Assembly (NCBI RefSeq): GCF_003386795.1
Contig: NZ_QTUC01000001.1
Location: 2,294,001-2,358,000 of the forward strand
Length of the DNA: 64,000 nt
Direction of reading: 5' to 3'
Source of the DNA: Thermasporomyces composti
GTDB taxonomy: Bacteria; Actinomycetota; Actinomycetes; Propionibacteriales; Actinopolymorphaceae
Part shown: in pieces, positions 51,250 to 59,707 of the stretch
How positions within the stretch are numbered: the first letter of the stretch is position 1
Layout: each line of letters starts with the position of its first letter
The notes under the pieces: generated by a model
Database searches by the model: none
The model's input: the letters and a program-made list of their open reading frames with translations, nothing else
Told to the model about the DNA's origin: nothing
Program-made: the position numbers and the translations under genes

Positions 51250-51933
51250 ATGCGCGGACGCGTTTTCCTCGCCGGTGGCGGAGGGCCCGCGCACTCTCGT
51301 CCACTCGACGTGGAATTCGCCAGAGCGGTCGGCCCAGGGCCGCTGTCGTACTGGCCGGTAGCCTTCGACTCCCGCGTCCACAACTACGACGAGTGCCTGG
51401 CCTGGTTCCGCCGCCTCTACGAGCCGCTGGGAGTGCGCGCCATCACCATGTGGACGGGGGAGAGCCCCCTCGACCTGACCGGTGTCCGCGGTGTCTACAT
51501 CGGAGGCGGGAACACCTATCGGCTCGCTTCCGTCGTCCACCGCTGGCGCATGCTCGACCGGCTGCGTGACTTCGTGGCCTCCGGGGGTGTCGTGTTCGGC
51601 GACAGCGCGGGTGCGGCACTGCTCGGCGCGGACATCACCACCACCGCCCACCTCGATCGCAACGAGGTGGGACTCGACGACACCCGCGGCGCCGACCTCG
51701 TCTGCGGCCACGGCGTCTTCGTCCACCACCGCGACAACGATCTGCCCCGCGAGCACGTCTGGTCCGCGACATACGGCCGACCGGTGATCGCCTTGACCGA
51801 GCGGGCGAACGCCATCGTGTCAGGACACGCCGTCACGGCCGTCGGCTTCGACCCGCTCATCCTCGTGCATGGCGGGACGCGTCGTCTCCTGGCGCCTGGG
51901 GCGACGACGTACAACAACCCGGCCTCCGTGTAG
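51250..51933 (+). CDS. Peptidase E (S51)-like protein
   Basis: The 227-residue protein begins MRGRVFLAGGGGPAHSRPLD. It shows IYIGGGNTYRLA-like GVYIGGGNTYRLASVVHRW and the nucleophile Ser119 in VVFGDSAGAALLGADITT. This is the glutamine-amidotransferase-like fold of S51 peptidases such as Asp-specific dipeptidase. The catalytic His and Glu are less certain from sequence. It lies 4 bp after the PRPP synthetase-like gene, an uncommon pairing. Family members can also be cyanophycinase-like. Function is uncertain. Confidence 0.75.
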   Translation: MRGRVFLAGGGGPAHSRPLDVEFARAVGPGPLSYWPVAFDSRVHNYDECLAWFRRLYEPLGVRAITMWTGESPLDLTGVRGVYIGGGNTYRLASVVHRWRMLDRLRDFVASGGVVFGDSAGAALLGADITTTAHLDRNEVGLDDTRGADLVCGHGVFVHHRDNDLPREHVWSATYGRPVIALTERANAIVSGHAVTAVGFDPLILVHGGTRRLLAPGATTYNNPASV

Positions 51934-52081
51934 GGGAGTGCGGCGTCGCAAGGGGACCAGGCGAGTGGCCAGGGGACCCGTCACTCGCCGCCTTCCTGAG
52001 GGCGGGCGCGTCCGAGCCGGCCGCGTCAAGCTCAGCTTTCCGGGGAAGACCGTTACCATCCTTTGACCATCGTGTCCGGTC

Positions 52082-52984
52082 TTGGCCAGTGTCGACGGAG
52101 CTGAGTGGATCTTGTTTGTCGTAGGCCTCGCCCAGGTACGCCGCCGGCTGAGCGCACGCCTCGCGAGGCACCCACGCCTCCGCGCTGCGAGCCACCGCGC
52201 GCGCCACGCGCTGAGCGCCCCCGCCAAGTGGCGTCAGGCTCGGCGCGTGGCTCGCGCGCGAGCGAGGCTGGTTCCCTCACCGGTCTTCGTGATCTGTCCC
52301 GTGCGGTCGGGCTCGACTCTCCTCCGGGTGATCCTCAACTCCCACCCCCACATCTGTGCTCCGCACGAGCTCCACCTGAGGTTCACGCGGGTGGAGCTCC
52401 AGAAGCACTACGCGGAGATCGCGATGAAGGAGCTCGGGCTGGATCTCGATGAGCTCGAGCACATGCTCTGGGACCGCGTCCTCCACTACGAACTGGTCCG
52501 CAGCGGCAAACGCATCATCGTCGACAAGACCCCTGGCAACGCGACCTTCTACGAACGCTTGCGTACCTGCTGGCCACAGGCCCGGTTCATCTTCCTGCTC
52601 CGTCACCCGGCGTCCATCGTGGCGTCTCTCATGGAGACACGGGCGGACCGAGAGCTCGAGCCAACCATTCGTGAGGCACTCCAGTACATGGAGGGTGTCG
52701 AAGCCGCTCGACGAAGCGTGCCCGGCCTCGTCGTTCGTTACGAGCAGCTCACCGGCGACCCGGTCGCCACCACCAAGCAGATCTGCTCCTTCCTCGGCGT
52801 GCGCTGGGATCCCCGCATGCTCGAGTACGGCCGACATCACCACGGGCCCTTCCGTGCGGGGATCGGCGACTGGACCAGCAAGATCCGGACCGGGAGTATC
52901 CAGAAGCCGCGACCCCTGCCCGAACCTCACGAGGTCCACGAGATGCTTCGGCCGCTCGCCAAGGCGTGGGGCTATCTTTCCTGA
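52082..52984 (+). CDS. Sulfotransferase-family protein
   Basis: The 300-residue open frame encodes a PAPS-dependent sulfotransferase. The 5'-phosphosulfate loop is VFVICPVRSGSTLLRVILNS with its Arg/Ser/Thr residues, and the 3'-phosphate binding part is ARFIFLLRHPASIVASLMET. A further motif YEQLTGDPVATTKQICSFLG follows. The N-terminal ~75 residues are Arg/Ala-rich and lack homology. The true start is uncertain: the listed TTG begins the open frame, and a later in-frame TTG (52112) follows a GGAG element. It would sulfate a hydroxyl or amine of a small molecule or glycan. Confidence 0.78.
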   Translation: MASVDGAEWILFVVGLAQVRRRLSARLARHPRLRAASHRARHALSAPAKWRQARRVARARARLVPSPVFVICPVRSGSTLLRVILNSHPHICAPHELHLRFTRVELQKHYAEIAMKELGLDLDELEHMLWDRVLHYELVRSGKRIIVDKTPGNATFYERLRTCWPQARFIFLLRHPASIVASLMETRADRELEPTIREALQYMEGVEAARRSVPGLVVRYEQLTGDPVATTKQICSFLGVRWDPRMLEYGRHHHGPFRAGIGDWTSKIRTGSIQKPRPLPEPHEVHEMLRPLAKAWGYLS

Positions 52985-53181
52985 CGCTTCGTCGAGCCGT
53001 GTGGTGAGCTTCGTGGGCATCGCCAGCTTGACGGGCTGCAAGACATGCCGCTGGCAGGACGCTTTCGCCGCCTCGTGGCGCGAGACCTTGCGGGTGAAGG
53101 CTCATTCGCAGGACGTTGACCGGAGGTTCAGGGGCCCGGCAGGGCCCCGGCGACCGCCGGAGTCCAACCCGGCCTCCCGTC

Positions 53182-54714
53182 TTACTCACCAGACGCACCG
53201 TGGTGATGACCACGACCATCACCCCTTCGCCGACGCGCGACGTCGTTGGGATCGACTGCTCGTGTGGTGGAGTCTCCCGAGACGACCACGAACTGACCCA
53301 TGAGGCCTTCGTCCTCGTGCAGGAGCAGGTGGCAGTGGTACATCAGCGGGAAGTCCGCGTCGACGTAGTCCTCGAACTTCAACGCGATCCGGTAGTCACG
53401 ACGTGGCTCGAGGTAGATCGTGTCCTTTCGTCCAGCAAGCTCCGGCGGTGGCGGCTGGTCGTCGATGGTGAGCACCCGGAACTGCACGTCGTGAACGTGG
53501 AAGTTGTGCGGGACGAGGTCGTCGTTGCGGACCTCCCACACCTCAGGGACGCCGACGGGAACCACCTCGTCGATGCGCTCCATGTCCATCCGCTTGCCGT
53601 TGATCTGGCGGTCCTGCAGGACGAAACGTCGGGTGACCCGACCGCCCGGTGGAACGTCCGGCTCGGGCAACCGGGCGAGGACGCCTGGCACCGGCGGGGA
53701 TGGCGCGAGGACCCTGGCCGCTCGTAGCTCCAGGACGTCGAACGAGTCGTTGCCGCCGAAGGCGAACGGAGCCGCCACCGAGCCGAGGTCCGGCTCGTAG
53801 GAACGCAGGTGCACCACGCTCTGCGGTTCCATCGTGACCACGATCTCGGCCCGCTCTCCTGGTGACAGTCGGATCCGCTTCGTTTCGTACGGTGCCGCGA
53901 GCAGGCCGCCGTCCGTGCCCACCAACAGGAAGCTCCGGTCGTCGTCGAACCCGAACGCATACGTCCTGGCGGTCGAGGCGTTGAGGAGGCGAAGTCGTAC
54001 CCGTTCGGTCGTCACCTCGTGGTACGGCGCGTAGGTTCCGTTCACCACGACGGTGGAGCCGAGCAGGCCCACCTCGTTGCCGTCGTCCTCGTCATCGAGA
54101 CGACCGTCACGGTGGAACTTCTTGTCCTGCACGATGACGGGGACGTCGTCGACGCCGTAGTTCGATGGCAGCCCTTCGACCTCCGCCGAAGGGTCGTCGA
54201 GGAGAAAGAGACCTCCTAGGCCCCGGTAGACATGCTTCTCGGTCTGTCCATGGGGATGCGGGTGGTACCACAAGGTGGCCGCGGGCTGGTCGATCGTCCA
54301 GGTGGGCCGCCACGTGCTGCCCGGCGCGACCGGCTGGTGTGGACCGCCATCCATCCTCGCAGGTAGGTGCATGCCGTGCCAGTGCACGGTGGTCGGCTCC
54401 GCCAGCCCATTGGTGACCTCGATGGCGACTCGTTCTCCGCGTCTCGCCCGAAGCGTCGGCCCAAGGTAGCTCCCGTTGAAGCCCCAGGTCGTGGTTGTGA
54501 GCCCTGGGAGGAGCTCGGTGCGTCCTTCCTGGGCGACGAGCCTGAACACTCGTGTCCCGTCGCTGTCGACGGACGACCTGGCGAGCGGCGGAATGGCAAG
54601 ACGGCGGTCGAACTGTTTCGGTTGCGTGACCGGTGAGACCGACGTGTCGCAACCCTCGATCAGCGTCGCGGTCGCGAGCACGAGAGTCGAGGCGAGGAAG
54701 GTTCGACGTCTCAT
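53182..54714 (-). CDS. Multicopper oxidase, exported
   Basis: The 510-residue protein starts MRRRTFLASTLVLATATLIEGC, a Tat-like twin-Arg signal with a possible lipobox Cys (Glu at -2 is unusual). Three cupredoxin domains follow. The copper sites are complete: HWHGMH and WYHPHPHG for the T2/T3 cluster, HNFHVHD, and HCHLLLHEDEGLM with the T1 Cys and Met. This resembles CueO, laccase or FtsP-like enzymes, which oxidise phenols or Cu(I) with O2. The last ~20 residues are Arg/His-rich (GDGRGHHHGASGE) and may bind copper. Its ATG overlaps the stop of a small membrane protein gene. Confidence 0.9.
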   Translation of the reverse strand: MRRRTFLASTLVLATATLIEGCDTSVSPVTQPKQFDRRLAIPPLARSSVDSDGTRVFRLVAQEGRTELLPGLTTTTWGFNGSYLGPTLRARRGERVAIEVTNGLAEPTTVHWHGMHLPARMDGGPHQPVAPGSTWRPTWTIDQPAATLWYHPHPHGQTEKHVYRGLGGLFLLDDPSAEVEGLPSNYGVDDVPVIVQDKKFHRDGRLDDEDDGNEVGLLGSTVVVNGTYAPYHEVTTERVRLRLLNASTARTYAFGFDDDRSFLLVGTDGGLLAAPYETKRIRLSPGERAEIVVTMEPQSVVHLRSYEPDLGSVAAPFAFGGNDSFDVLELRAARVLAPSPPVPGVLARLPEPDVPPGGRVTRRFVLQDRQINGKRMDMERIDEVVPVGVPEVWEVRNDDLVPHNFHVHDVQFRVLTIDDQPPPPELAGRKDTIYLEPRRDYRIALKFEDYVDADFPLMYHCHLLLHEDEGLMGQFVVVSGDSTTRAVDPNDVARRRRGDGRGHHHGASGE

Positions 54715-55163
54715 GCCCGCCGTCCGAGCAGACGTTGCACGCCTGAGGCCGCGACACCCGCGAACGCCCCCAGGACGGCCGACCGGCCAACCTCGATCAC
54801 GCTGGCCACGACGAAAATCGGAGGGCTGAACCCGGGCCCGCCGAAGACCAGGCGAAGGACCATCAGGAAGAGCCCGTAGACCACACCAGCGAGCGTGAGG
54901 GTCAGCACCGGTCGCGGAACCCGGAACATGCCCACGCCACCGATCCACAGGACCGCCACGAGGAGAAGCAGGACCAGCGCGGTCGCTGCTTCGCCCAGGG
55001 CCGCGGAGACGTGGGTGAGCTCGGCGAGCGGCCAGAGGAGCGCCAACGACCCGAGGCCGACGACCAGCGGCCAACTCACCGGAGGTTCCGGTGGATCCGG
55101 GCGTTCGTGGCGATGTCCGGCATTCGAGCCGGGTGAGATCGGAACGTTGCTGTTGTCGTCCAT
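54711..55163 (-). CDS. Four-span small membrane protein co-transcribed with multicopper oxidase
   Basis: The 150-residue protein has a 30-residue hydrophilic N-terminus with a His/Pro segment (GHRHERPDPPEPP). Four hydrophobic helices follow (SWPLVVGLGSLALLWPLAEL, then TALVLLLLVAVLWIGGVG, VLTLTLAGVVYGLFLMVL and VVASVIEVGRSAVLGAFAG). It overlaps the oxidase ATG at ATGA, so it is translationally coupled. It has no recognised family. A role in copper delivery or membrane anchoring of the oxidase is suggested only by coupling. Confidence 0.65.
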   Translation of the reverse strand: MDDNSNVPISPGSNAGHRHERPDPPEPPVSWPLVVGLGSLALLWPLAELTHVSAALGEAATALVLLLLVAVLWIGGVGMFRVPRPVLTLTLAGVVYGLFLMVLRLVFGGPGFSPPIFVVASVIEVGRSAVLGAFAGVAASGVQRLLGRRA

Positions 55164-55219
55164 GCCAGTGACGCTAGGAAGCGCGGCGCACCACGACATC
55201 GGTCTCCGATCGTCTGTGG

Positions 55220-55237
55220 TGTCGCTCTGGAGCGACA
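55220..55237. promoter_or_regulatory. 18-bp perfect palindrome upstream of truncated kinase
   Basis: TGTCGCTCTGGAGCGACA has arms TGTCGCTC and GAGCGACA around TG. It lies 57 bp before the kinase GTG and between divergent genes. It is a likely response-regulator or repressor site; the regulator that would belong to this kinase is missing. Confidence 0.55.
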
Positions 55238-55281
55238 TCGCTCATCGCCTGGACGCGACAGTCCTGGCGCCGGACAGTCCC

Positions 55282-55287
55282 TACGCT
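55282..55287 (+). promoter_or_regulatory. Leaderless -10 hexamer TACGCT
   Basis: TACGCT ends 6 nt before the GTG of the truncated kinase, with no ribosome binding site. Confidence 0.45.
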
Positions 55288-55293
55288 GGGTGT

Positions 55294-56169
55294 GTGCCCC
55301 AGCCAGCCGCCCCCGCCGCCCCGGCTCACCGGGCAGAGGGAGCCGATCCTCGCCTGGTCGAGATCAGCCTCGCGCTCGGGATAGCGCTCGCCGTGGCGGT
55401 GGCGATCGCCGCTGATCTGGAGAACACGGGCGCAGCGCGCCCGGGCGCCTACCTTTTCGCGATCGGCTTCGGGGCGTTGATGCTCGTGCGACGACGAGCC
55501 CCCCGGGTCGTCCTGATCCTGACCATCGTCGCGATCTTCACGTACTACGTCTTCGACTTTCCCCCTATCGGCATCGCGCTTCCGGCCGTCGCCGCCCTCT
55601 ACTCGGCGGCGGAGGCGGGTCATCCTCGCTCCGCCCTCGTTGGTGGAGCGGTGCTCACCGGCGTGGCCGCGGTCGCTCGGATCGACGAAGGGCTACCGGC
55701 GGCGTACGTCGTGAGCTACGAGTTCCTCACCAACGTGGCGCTGGTCGCCGCCGCCATCGCGTTGGGCGTCAGCGTGCGGTCCCGACGCGAGACGCGGCAG
55801 CACCAGGCCCGGCTGCGCATGCTCTCCGTCGCCGAGCAGCAGCGTGCGGCTGAGCATCGGATCATCGCCGAGCGGATGCGGATCGCCCGGGACCTTCACG
55901 ATCTGGTCGGCCACTCCATGTCCGTCATCGCTGTCCACGGCAACGTGGCGGCCGAGGCGATCGGTGTCGACGATGCCGCCGCGATGCGTGCTGTGGAGCA
56001 GATCCGGCAGATCACGGGCAGGACCATGCGGGAGCTGCGGGCGACGGTGAAAGTGCTGCGCACACCCGCGCTGGAGGAGACCTCACGGGGTGCCGTGGGA
56101 CTGTCCGGGGTGCCGCGCTTGGCCCACTCGATCGCCTCCTCGAGGGAGCTCGTCTCCCACAGCCAGTAG
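55294..56169 (+). pseudogene. NarL-type sensor histidine kinase truncated before the ATPase domain
   Basis: The 291-residue product has four or five membrane helices (residues ~20-170, e.g. FAIGFGALMLVRRRAPRVVL). A HisKA_3 dimerisation domain follows with phospho-acceptor His202 in RMRIARDLHDLVGHSMSVIA. The dimer helix continues to MRELRATVKVLRTPALEE. The HATPase_c domain that must follow is absent. The last ~25 residues (from about 267, RLAHSIASSRELVSHSQ) are antisense of the neighbouring YCII gene rather than kinase sequence. No response regulator gene follows. It cannot autophosphorylate as encoded. Confidence 0.75.
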
Positions 56170-56402
56170 CCGGCGATCAGCTCCTTGGTCTCCGCGAACG
56201 GGCCATCGATGACGGTGCGCTTGTCCCCGTCGAACCGCACCCTGGCGCCCTTGGAGCTGGGCTGCAGCCCATCCCCGGCAAGGAGGACGCCGGCCTTGAC
56301 GAGCTCCTCGTTGTACTTGCCCATCGCCTCCAACATCTCCTGGCTGGGCAGCACGCCGGCCTCGGTCTCCTCGGTGGCCTTGATCAGAACCATGAATCGC
56401 AT
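55896..56402 (-). pseudogene. YCII/DGPF-domain protein with replaced C-terminus
   Basis: Residues 1-~96 of this 168-residue frame match the DGPF/YCII family of small actinobacterial proteins: MRFMVLIKATEETEAGVLPS, NEELVKAGVLLAGDGLQPSS, DGPFAETKELIAGYWLWE and SLEEAIEWAKRG. Homologues then continue with PNPMPGE-type sequence for ~20 residues. Here the frame instead runs into antisense kinase DNA for ~70 residues and stops at 55896. YCII proteins are small ferredoxin-like-fold proteins often linked to ECF sigma factors. The fold may still form because most of the domain is present. Expression is shown by nothing in the sequence. Confidence 0.7.
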
Positions 56403-56724
56403 CTGATGCCTCCGTCTCGGTCCCGGCTCACCGCTTCGGTGGCCGTGTCATCGCCTTGATGACGAACGACGCCCGGTCAGATCGACATCTCGTCCGAGAA
56501 AGTTCCGCGACGTGAACGCAGCCGTACCGTGCTCCCGGGACCGTCGCGATCACGATCTCGGACGCTCTCGGGGCGGATCCGCTTGGTTGCGGACGGTGCC
56601 GCGAGCGGACGACCGTCCGTATCCCACGGGCGAGAAGCTCCGGTCGTCGTCGAGGTCCTCGCGGTGACCAGCGGCGCGGGTGCGGAGTCCGGCACCGTCG
56701 GAGCTGCGCTCTACGCTGCCCGAC
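56403..56724. other. Intergenic region after recombination junction
   Basis: This 322-bp stretch between the divergent YCII fragment and YcaQ-like gene has no convincing gene. Short open frames on the minus strand are GC-driven. A TACGCT near the end may be a promoter element for the YcaQ-like gene. Confidence 0.5.
56712..56717 (+). promoter_or_regulatory. Leaderless -10 hexamer TACGCT
   Basis: TACGCT ends 7 nt before the ATG at 56725, with no ribosome binding site. Confidence 0.45.
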
Positions 56725-57867
56725 ATGGCTTCTCTGTCTTGGCTGCGCCGACAGGCCGTGGGTTGGTCGTTGGTGCGGAACGCGAGCCTCGCCGAGACGA
56801 TGGACCGCGTCGGCTTCGTCCAGGCCGACCCGATCCGCGCCCCCGCACCGGCGCAGGATCTGATCCTCCGCCAGCGGGTGTCCGGCTACCGGGCCGGTGA
56901 CCTCGACCGGGCGTACCCGACGTTGCCGCTGGAGGAGGACTACGTCTACGCGTACGGGTTCGTCACCCGCCCGCTGCGTCGCTTCCTGCACCCGCGCCCG
57001 ACCGACGACGGCGACGGGCCATACCAGCCTCGCGGGCTCGCCGCGGAGGTGCTGGCGTTCGTCCGCGAGCACGGAGTCACCCATCCGCGCAGCCTGTGGG
57101 AGGCGTTCGGGCGGACCCGCGTGGTCAACGGCTGGGGCGGACAGTCCGCGGCGACCACTCGCGTACTGGAGGAGCTGCACTACTACGGGCTCGTGCGGGT
57201 GGCGCGCCGGGAGAACGGAGTGCGCCTCTACGAGCCGGCGCCGCCGCTCGACGACCCGCTGGACGTGTCGGAGCGGGCCCGCGAGGTGGCGCTGCTCATC
57301 GCCCGCGTCCTCGCCCCGGTGCCGGAGGCGAGCCTGCGCGCGGCGCTGCCGCGCCGCCTGTCCCGCGCGGCCGGCGGGCGCGGCGCGGTGGTGCGCGGGC
57401 TGCTCGCCACCGGCGCGCTCGCGGCGACCGAGGTGGACGGGGTCCGCTACCTGTGGCCGGTCGACCTCGCGCCGGCGGAGGGGGAGCCGGAAGAGCGGGT
57501 CCGGCTGCTGGCGCCGTTCGACCCGGTGGTGTGGGACCGCCGCCGGTTCGAACACCTGTGGGGTTGGGCGTACCGGTTCGAGGCGTACACGCCGCCCGCG
57601 AAGCGGCGGCTCGGCTACTACGCGCTACCGCTGCTGTGGCGGGACCGGGTCATCGGCTGGGCCAACTGCGCGCGGGACCCGGAGGGCCGGCTGACCGTGG
57701 AGACCGGGTATGTCGACGGGCCGCCGAAGGCCCGCAGGTTCGCGGTGGCGCTTGGCGCCGAGATCGCCAGGCTGGAGACCTTCCTCACGCCGCGCGGCGG
57801 GCGGACGGTGAGTCGGCGGCCGGTGCCGCGCGCGGCGAGCGCCGCCACCCCGACGCCGGTCCGGTAG
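56725..57867 (+). CDS. YcaQ-like winged-helix DNA glycosylase-family protein
   Basis: The 380-residue protein belongs to the winged-helix HTH_42/YcaQ family. Landmarks are VGFVQADPIRAPAPAQDLIL with the QxD-type acid motif of the family, then EDYVYAYGFVTRPLRRFLHP and TRVLEELHYYGLVRVARREN. The C-terminal part LLAPFDPVVWDRRRFEHLWG and YRFEAYTPPAKRRLGYYALP is typical. E. coli YcaQ unhooks DNA interstrand crosslinks and Streptomyces relatives protect against azinomycin. The catalytic Gln-Asp pair appears as QAD. The gene is probably leaderless. A self-resistance function is possible, but no biosynthetic cluster is visible. Confidence 0.8.
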   Translation: MASLSWLRRQAVGWSLVRNASLAETMDRVGFVQADPIRAPAPAQDLILRQRVSGYRAGDLDRAYPTLPLEEDYVYAYGFVTRPLRRFLHPRPTDDGDGPYQPRGLAAEVLAFVREHGVTHPRSLWEAFGRTRVVNGWGGQSAATTRVLEELHYYGLVRVARRENGVRLYEPAPPLDDPLDVSERAREVALLIARVLAPVPEASLRAALPRRLSRAAGGRGAVVRGLLATGALAATEVDGVRYLWPVDLAPAEGEPEERVRLLAPFDPVVWDRRRFEHLWGWAYRFEAYTPPAKRRLGYYALPLLWRDRVIGWANCARDPEGRLTVETGYVDGPPKARRFAVALGAEIARLETFLTPRGGRTVSRRPVPRAASAATPTPVR

Positions 57868-57989
57868 GGCGGTGTCCACCTGCTGTGGCGGGCGGACCGC
57901 CCCGCCGCCCGCCGCCACGTCGGTTCTCGTCGTCCTCGCGCCTGATGCCGTCGCGACCGCACGCCGGACCACTTCGTCGCGGAGAGGGA

Positions 57990-58685
57990 TCACGAGACGG
58001 GCACCCGCCTCGGGGTGCGGGACCTGACGAGCAGGAAGACGCCGACGCAACTCGCCCAGATCAGGAACGGGAAGGCGGCGACGCGCTCCATCGCACCCAC
58101 CCCGATACCCAGGGGCTGCTGGGTGAGGAACAGCACCGAGCCGGCGAGCGCGACGACGGCCGCGACCAGCGTCAGCGGCCGGATCTCCCCGAGCACGGTC
58201 CCGGCGGGCGCGAACGCCGCCAGCGGCAGTCCGATGTTGCCCAGCACCAGGATCAGCAGCGCGGCGAGGAAGTGCAGGTTCTCGTTGACGTCGGCGGGAT
58301 ACGCGCCCGCGAGGGCATAGCCGACCGCGGCGAGCAGGAACAGCCACGCGGCCACCCGCGGGGCCGCGCCGTGACAAAGCAGCCGCCAGGCGAGCACGAA
58401 CCCCACGATGAGCAGCAGCGCGGTGAGCACGAACGAGGCGTTCATCAACGGATGCCAGGGCGAGCAGACGTACCGCGGCCGGGTGGTGTCCCAGACACCA
58501 CAGTGGACGTTGCCGAGGTCGCTGATGTTGTGCGTGGCCCAGCTGAACGGCGGGTTACGCCAGCCGAGCGCGGTGACCACGTTCGCGAGGAGGAACAGCG
58601 GTGCGGCCGCGGTCAGGCACAGCGCACCGATCCTGGCCGGACGTGGCAGTGTCGTCGGACGTGAGAGTGTCGTGGACAGCGTCAT
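57990..58685 (-). CDS. DUF998 integral membrane protein
   Basis: The 231-residue protein has six hydrophobic segments with the DUF998 pattern. It has HNISDLGNVHCGVWDTTRPRY in the first outside loop, then CSPWHPLMNASFVLTALLLI and YPADVNENLHFLAALLILVL. DUF998 proteins are of unknown function, common in actinobacteria. The ATG is at 58685. It is divergent from a CPBP protease gene across a region with a 24-bp palindrome (58743-58766). Confidence 0.82.
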   Translation of the reverse strand: MTLSTTLSRPTTLPRPARIGALCLTAAAPLFLLANVVTALGWRNPPFSWATHNISDLGNVHCGVWDTTRPRYVCSPWHPLMNASFVLTALLLIVGFVLAWRLLCHGAAPRVAAWLFLLAAVGYALAGAYPADVNENLHFLAALLILVLGNIGLPLAAFAPAGTVLGEIRPLTLVAAVVALAGSVLFLTQQPLGIGVGAMERVAAFPFLIWASCVGVFLLVRSRTPRRVPVS

Positions 58686-58742
58686 GCGGGGGGATCAGAC
58701 CACCCGCACCGCACGCCACGCACGACGTCTAGGCGGCCTCTT

Positions 58743-58766
58743 CGGGGTAGGGCTAGCCCTACCCCG
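58743..58766. promoter_or_regulatory. 24-bp perfect palindrome between DUF998 and CPBP genes
   Basis: The sequence is perfectly self-complementary over 24 bp, with arms CGGGGTAGGGCT and its complement. It is 57 bp from both start codons. It is a strong candidate binding site for the NarL-type response regulator encoded 2.3 kb downstream, since such proteins bind dyad DNA. Confidence 0.7.
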
Positions 58767-58822
58767 GGTTCGGTGGGTGGTCGTAGTGACGGGTATGCCC
58801 CGCGCCCGGTTGGGTGTGCCGC

Positions 58823-59683
58823 ATGTCGAATCGACGCGGCGTGATCGCCTTTCTCCTCCTCACCCTCGGAATCAGCTGGTCATCGTGGTTCGTCGAACGG
58901 CTCGTCTTCGGCTGGTCGCTGGTCAATCCGTTGGCCCAGCTCCCCGGCGCGTTCGCCCCCGCCGTCGCCGCGGTGGTCGTCCGCCAGTGGATCACCCGGG
59001 AAGGCTTCGGCGACGCGGCGTTCGCCCCGAAGTTCCGGGCGGCGTGGCGGTGGTACCTGGTGGCGTGGCTCGGCCCTCTCGCCGTCACCGCGGCCGGGCT
59101 CGCGATCGCCGCCGGGCTCGGGCGCTGGCGGCCGGACCTTTCACCCCTGGGTGGCCTTGTTGTCATCCTGCCGATCCTCACGATCGTCCTGGTCCCGGTG
59201 TACTGGGGCGAGGAGTTCGGCTGGACCGGCTACCTGCGGGCACGCCTCCTTCCCGGCAGGCCGCTGGCCGCTGTCCTCGTCACCGGGTTGATTTGGGGCG
59301 TCTGGCACGTCCCGCTGGCGTTCCTGGGCTACATCGAGTTCTCCAACAACCTGGTGGCGCTGCCCGTCTGGACCGTGTTCTTCGTCCTGCAGCAGATCCC
59401 GTTGAGCTGGCTGTACCTCGCGAGCAAGACAGTCTGGGTCCCGTCGCTGGCCCACGCGGGGAACAACATGGTGATCGGGCTGATCACCGAAGTGCTCCTG
59501 GTCGAGCACGGCGACCTCGACACCGTGTCGGTCATGTTCGTTCTGTCAGTGCCGCTCGGGATCGCCGCCCTGTTCATGGTCCGCGGTCGGCTCCTGGGGC
59601 GCCGCGCGTCGGCGGAGTCGGCGCACGCCCACCACACCTCGACCATGGCACCGACGCGTGACGTCGTGTCGTCGATCCGGTGA
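58823..59683 (+). CDS. CPBP-family intramembrane protease
   Basis: The 286-residue membrane protein has the conserved CPBP/CAAX protease motifs: EE in VYWGEEFGWTGYLRARL, His in LIWGVWHVPLAFLG and the final HAGNN in VPSLAHAGNNMVIGL. These residues bind metal in CAAX proteases. Members process prenylated proteins or bacteriocins, or act in immunity. Eight or so helices are visible. The ATG at 58823 is chosen over GTG 58814. It precedes a sensor kinase/regulator pair on the same strand, so it may be part of the same signalling unit. Confidence 0.88.
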   Translation: MSNRRGVIAFLLLTLGISWSSWFVERLVFGWSLVNPLAQLPGAFAPAVAAVVVRQWITREGFGDAAFAPKFRAAWRWYLVAWLGPLAVTAAGLAIAAGLGRWRPDLSPLGGLVVILPILTIVLVPVYWGEEFGWTGYLRARLLPGRPLAAVLVTGLIWGVWHVPLAFLGYIEFSNNLVALPVWTVFFVLQQIPLSWLYLASKTVWVPSLAHAGNNMVIGLITEVLLVEHGDLDTVSVMFVLSVPLGIAALFMVRGRLLGRRASAESAHAHHTSTMAPTRDVVSSIR

Positions 59684-59707
59684 CGAGCAGCGGAACGGGG
59701 GCAGGAC

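Noticed and set aside
56428-57555. A 375-codon minus-strand frame opposite the YcaQ-like gene
   Set aside because: It has Arg/Gln-rich shadow composition and no domain, while the plus-strand gene matches a known family end to end.
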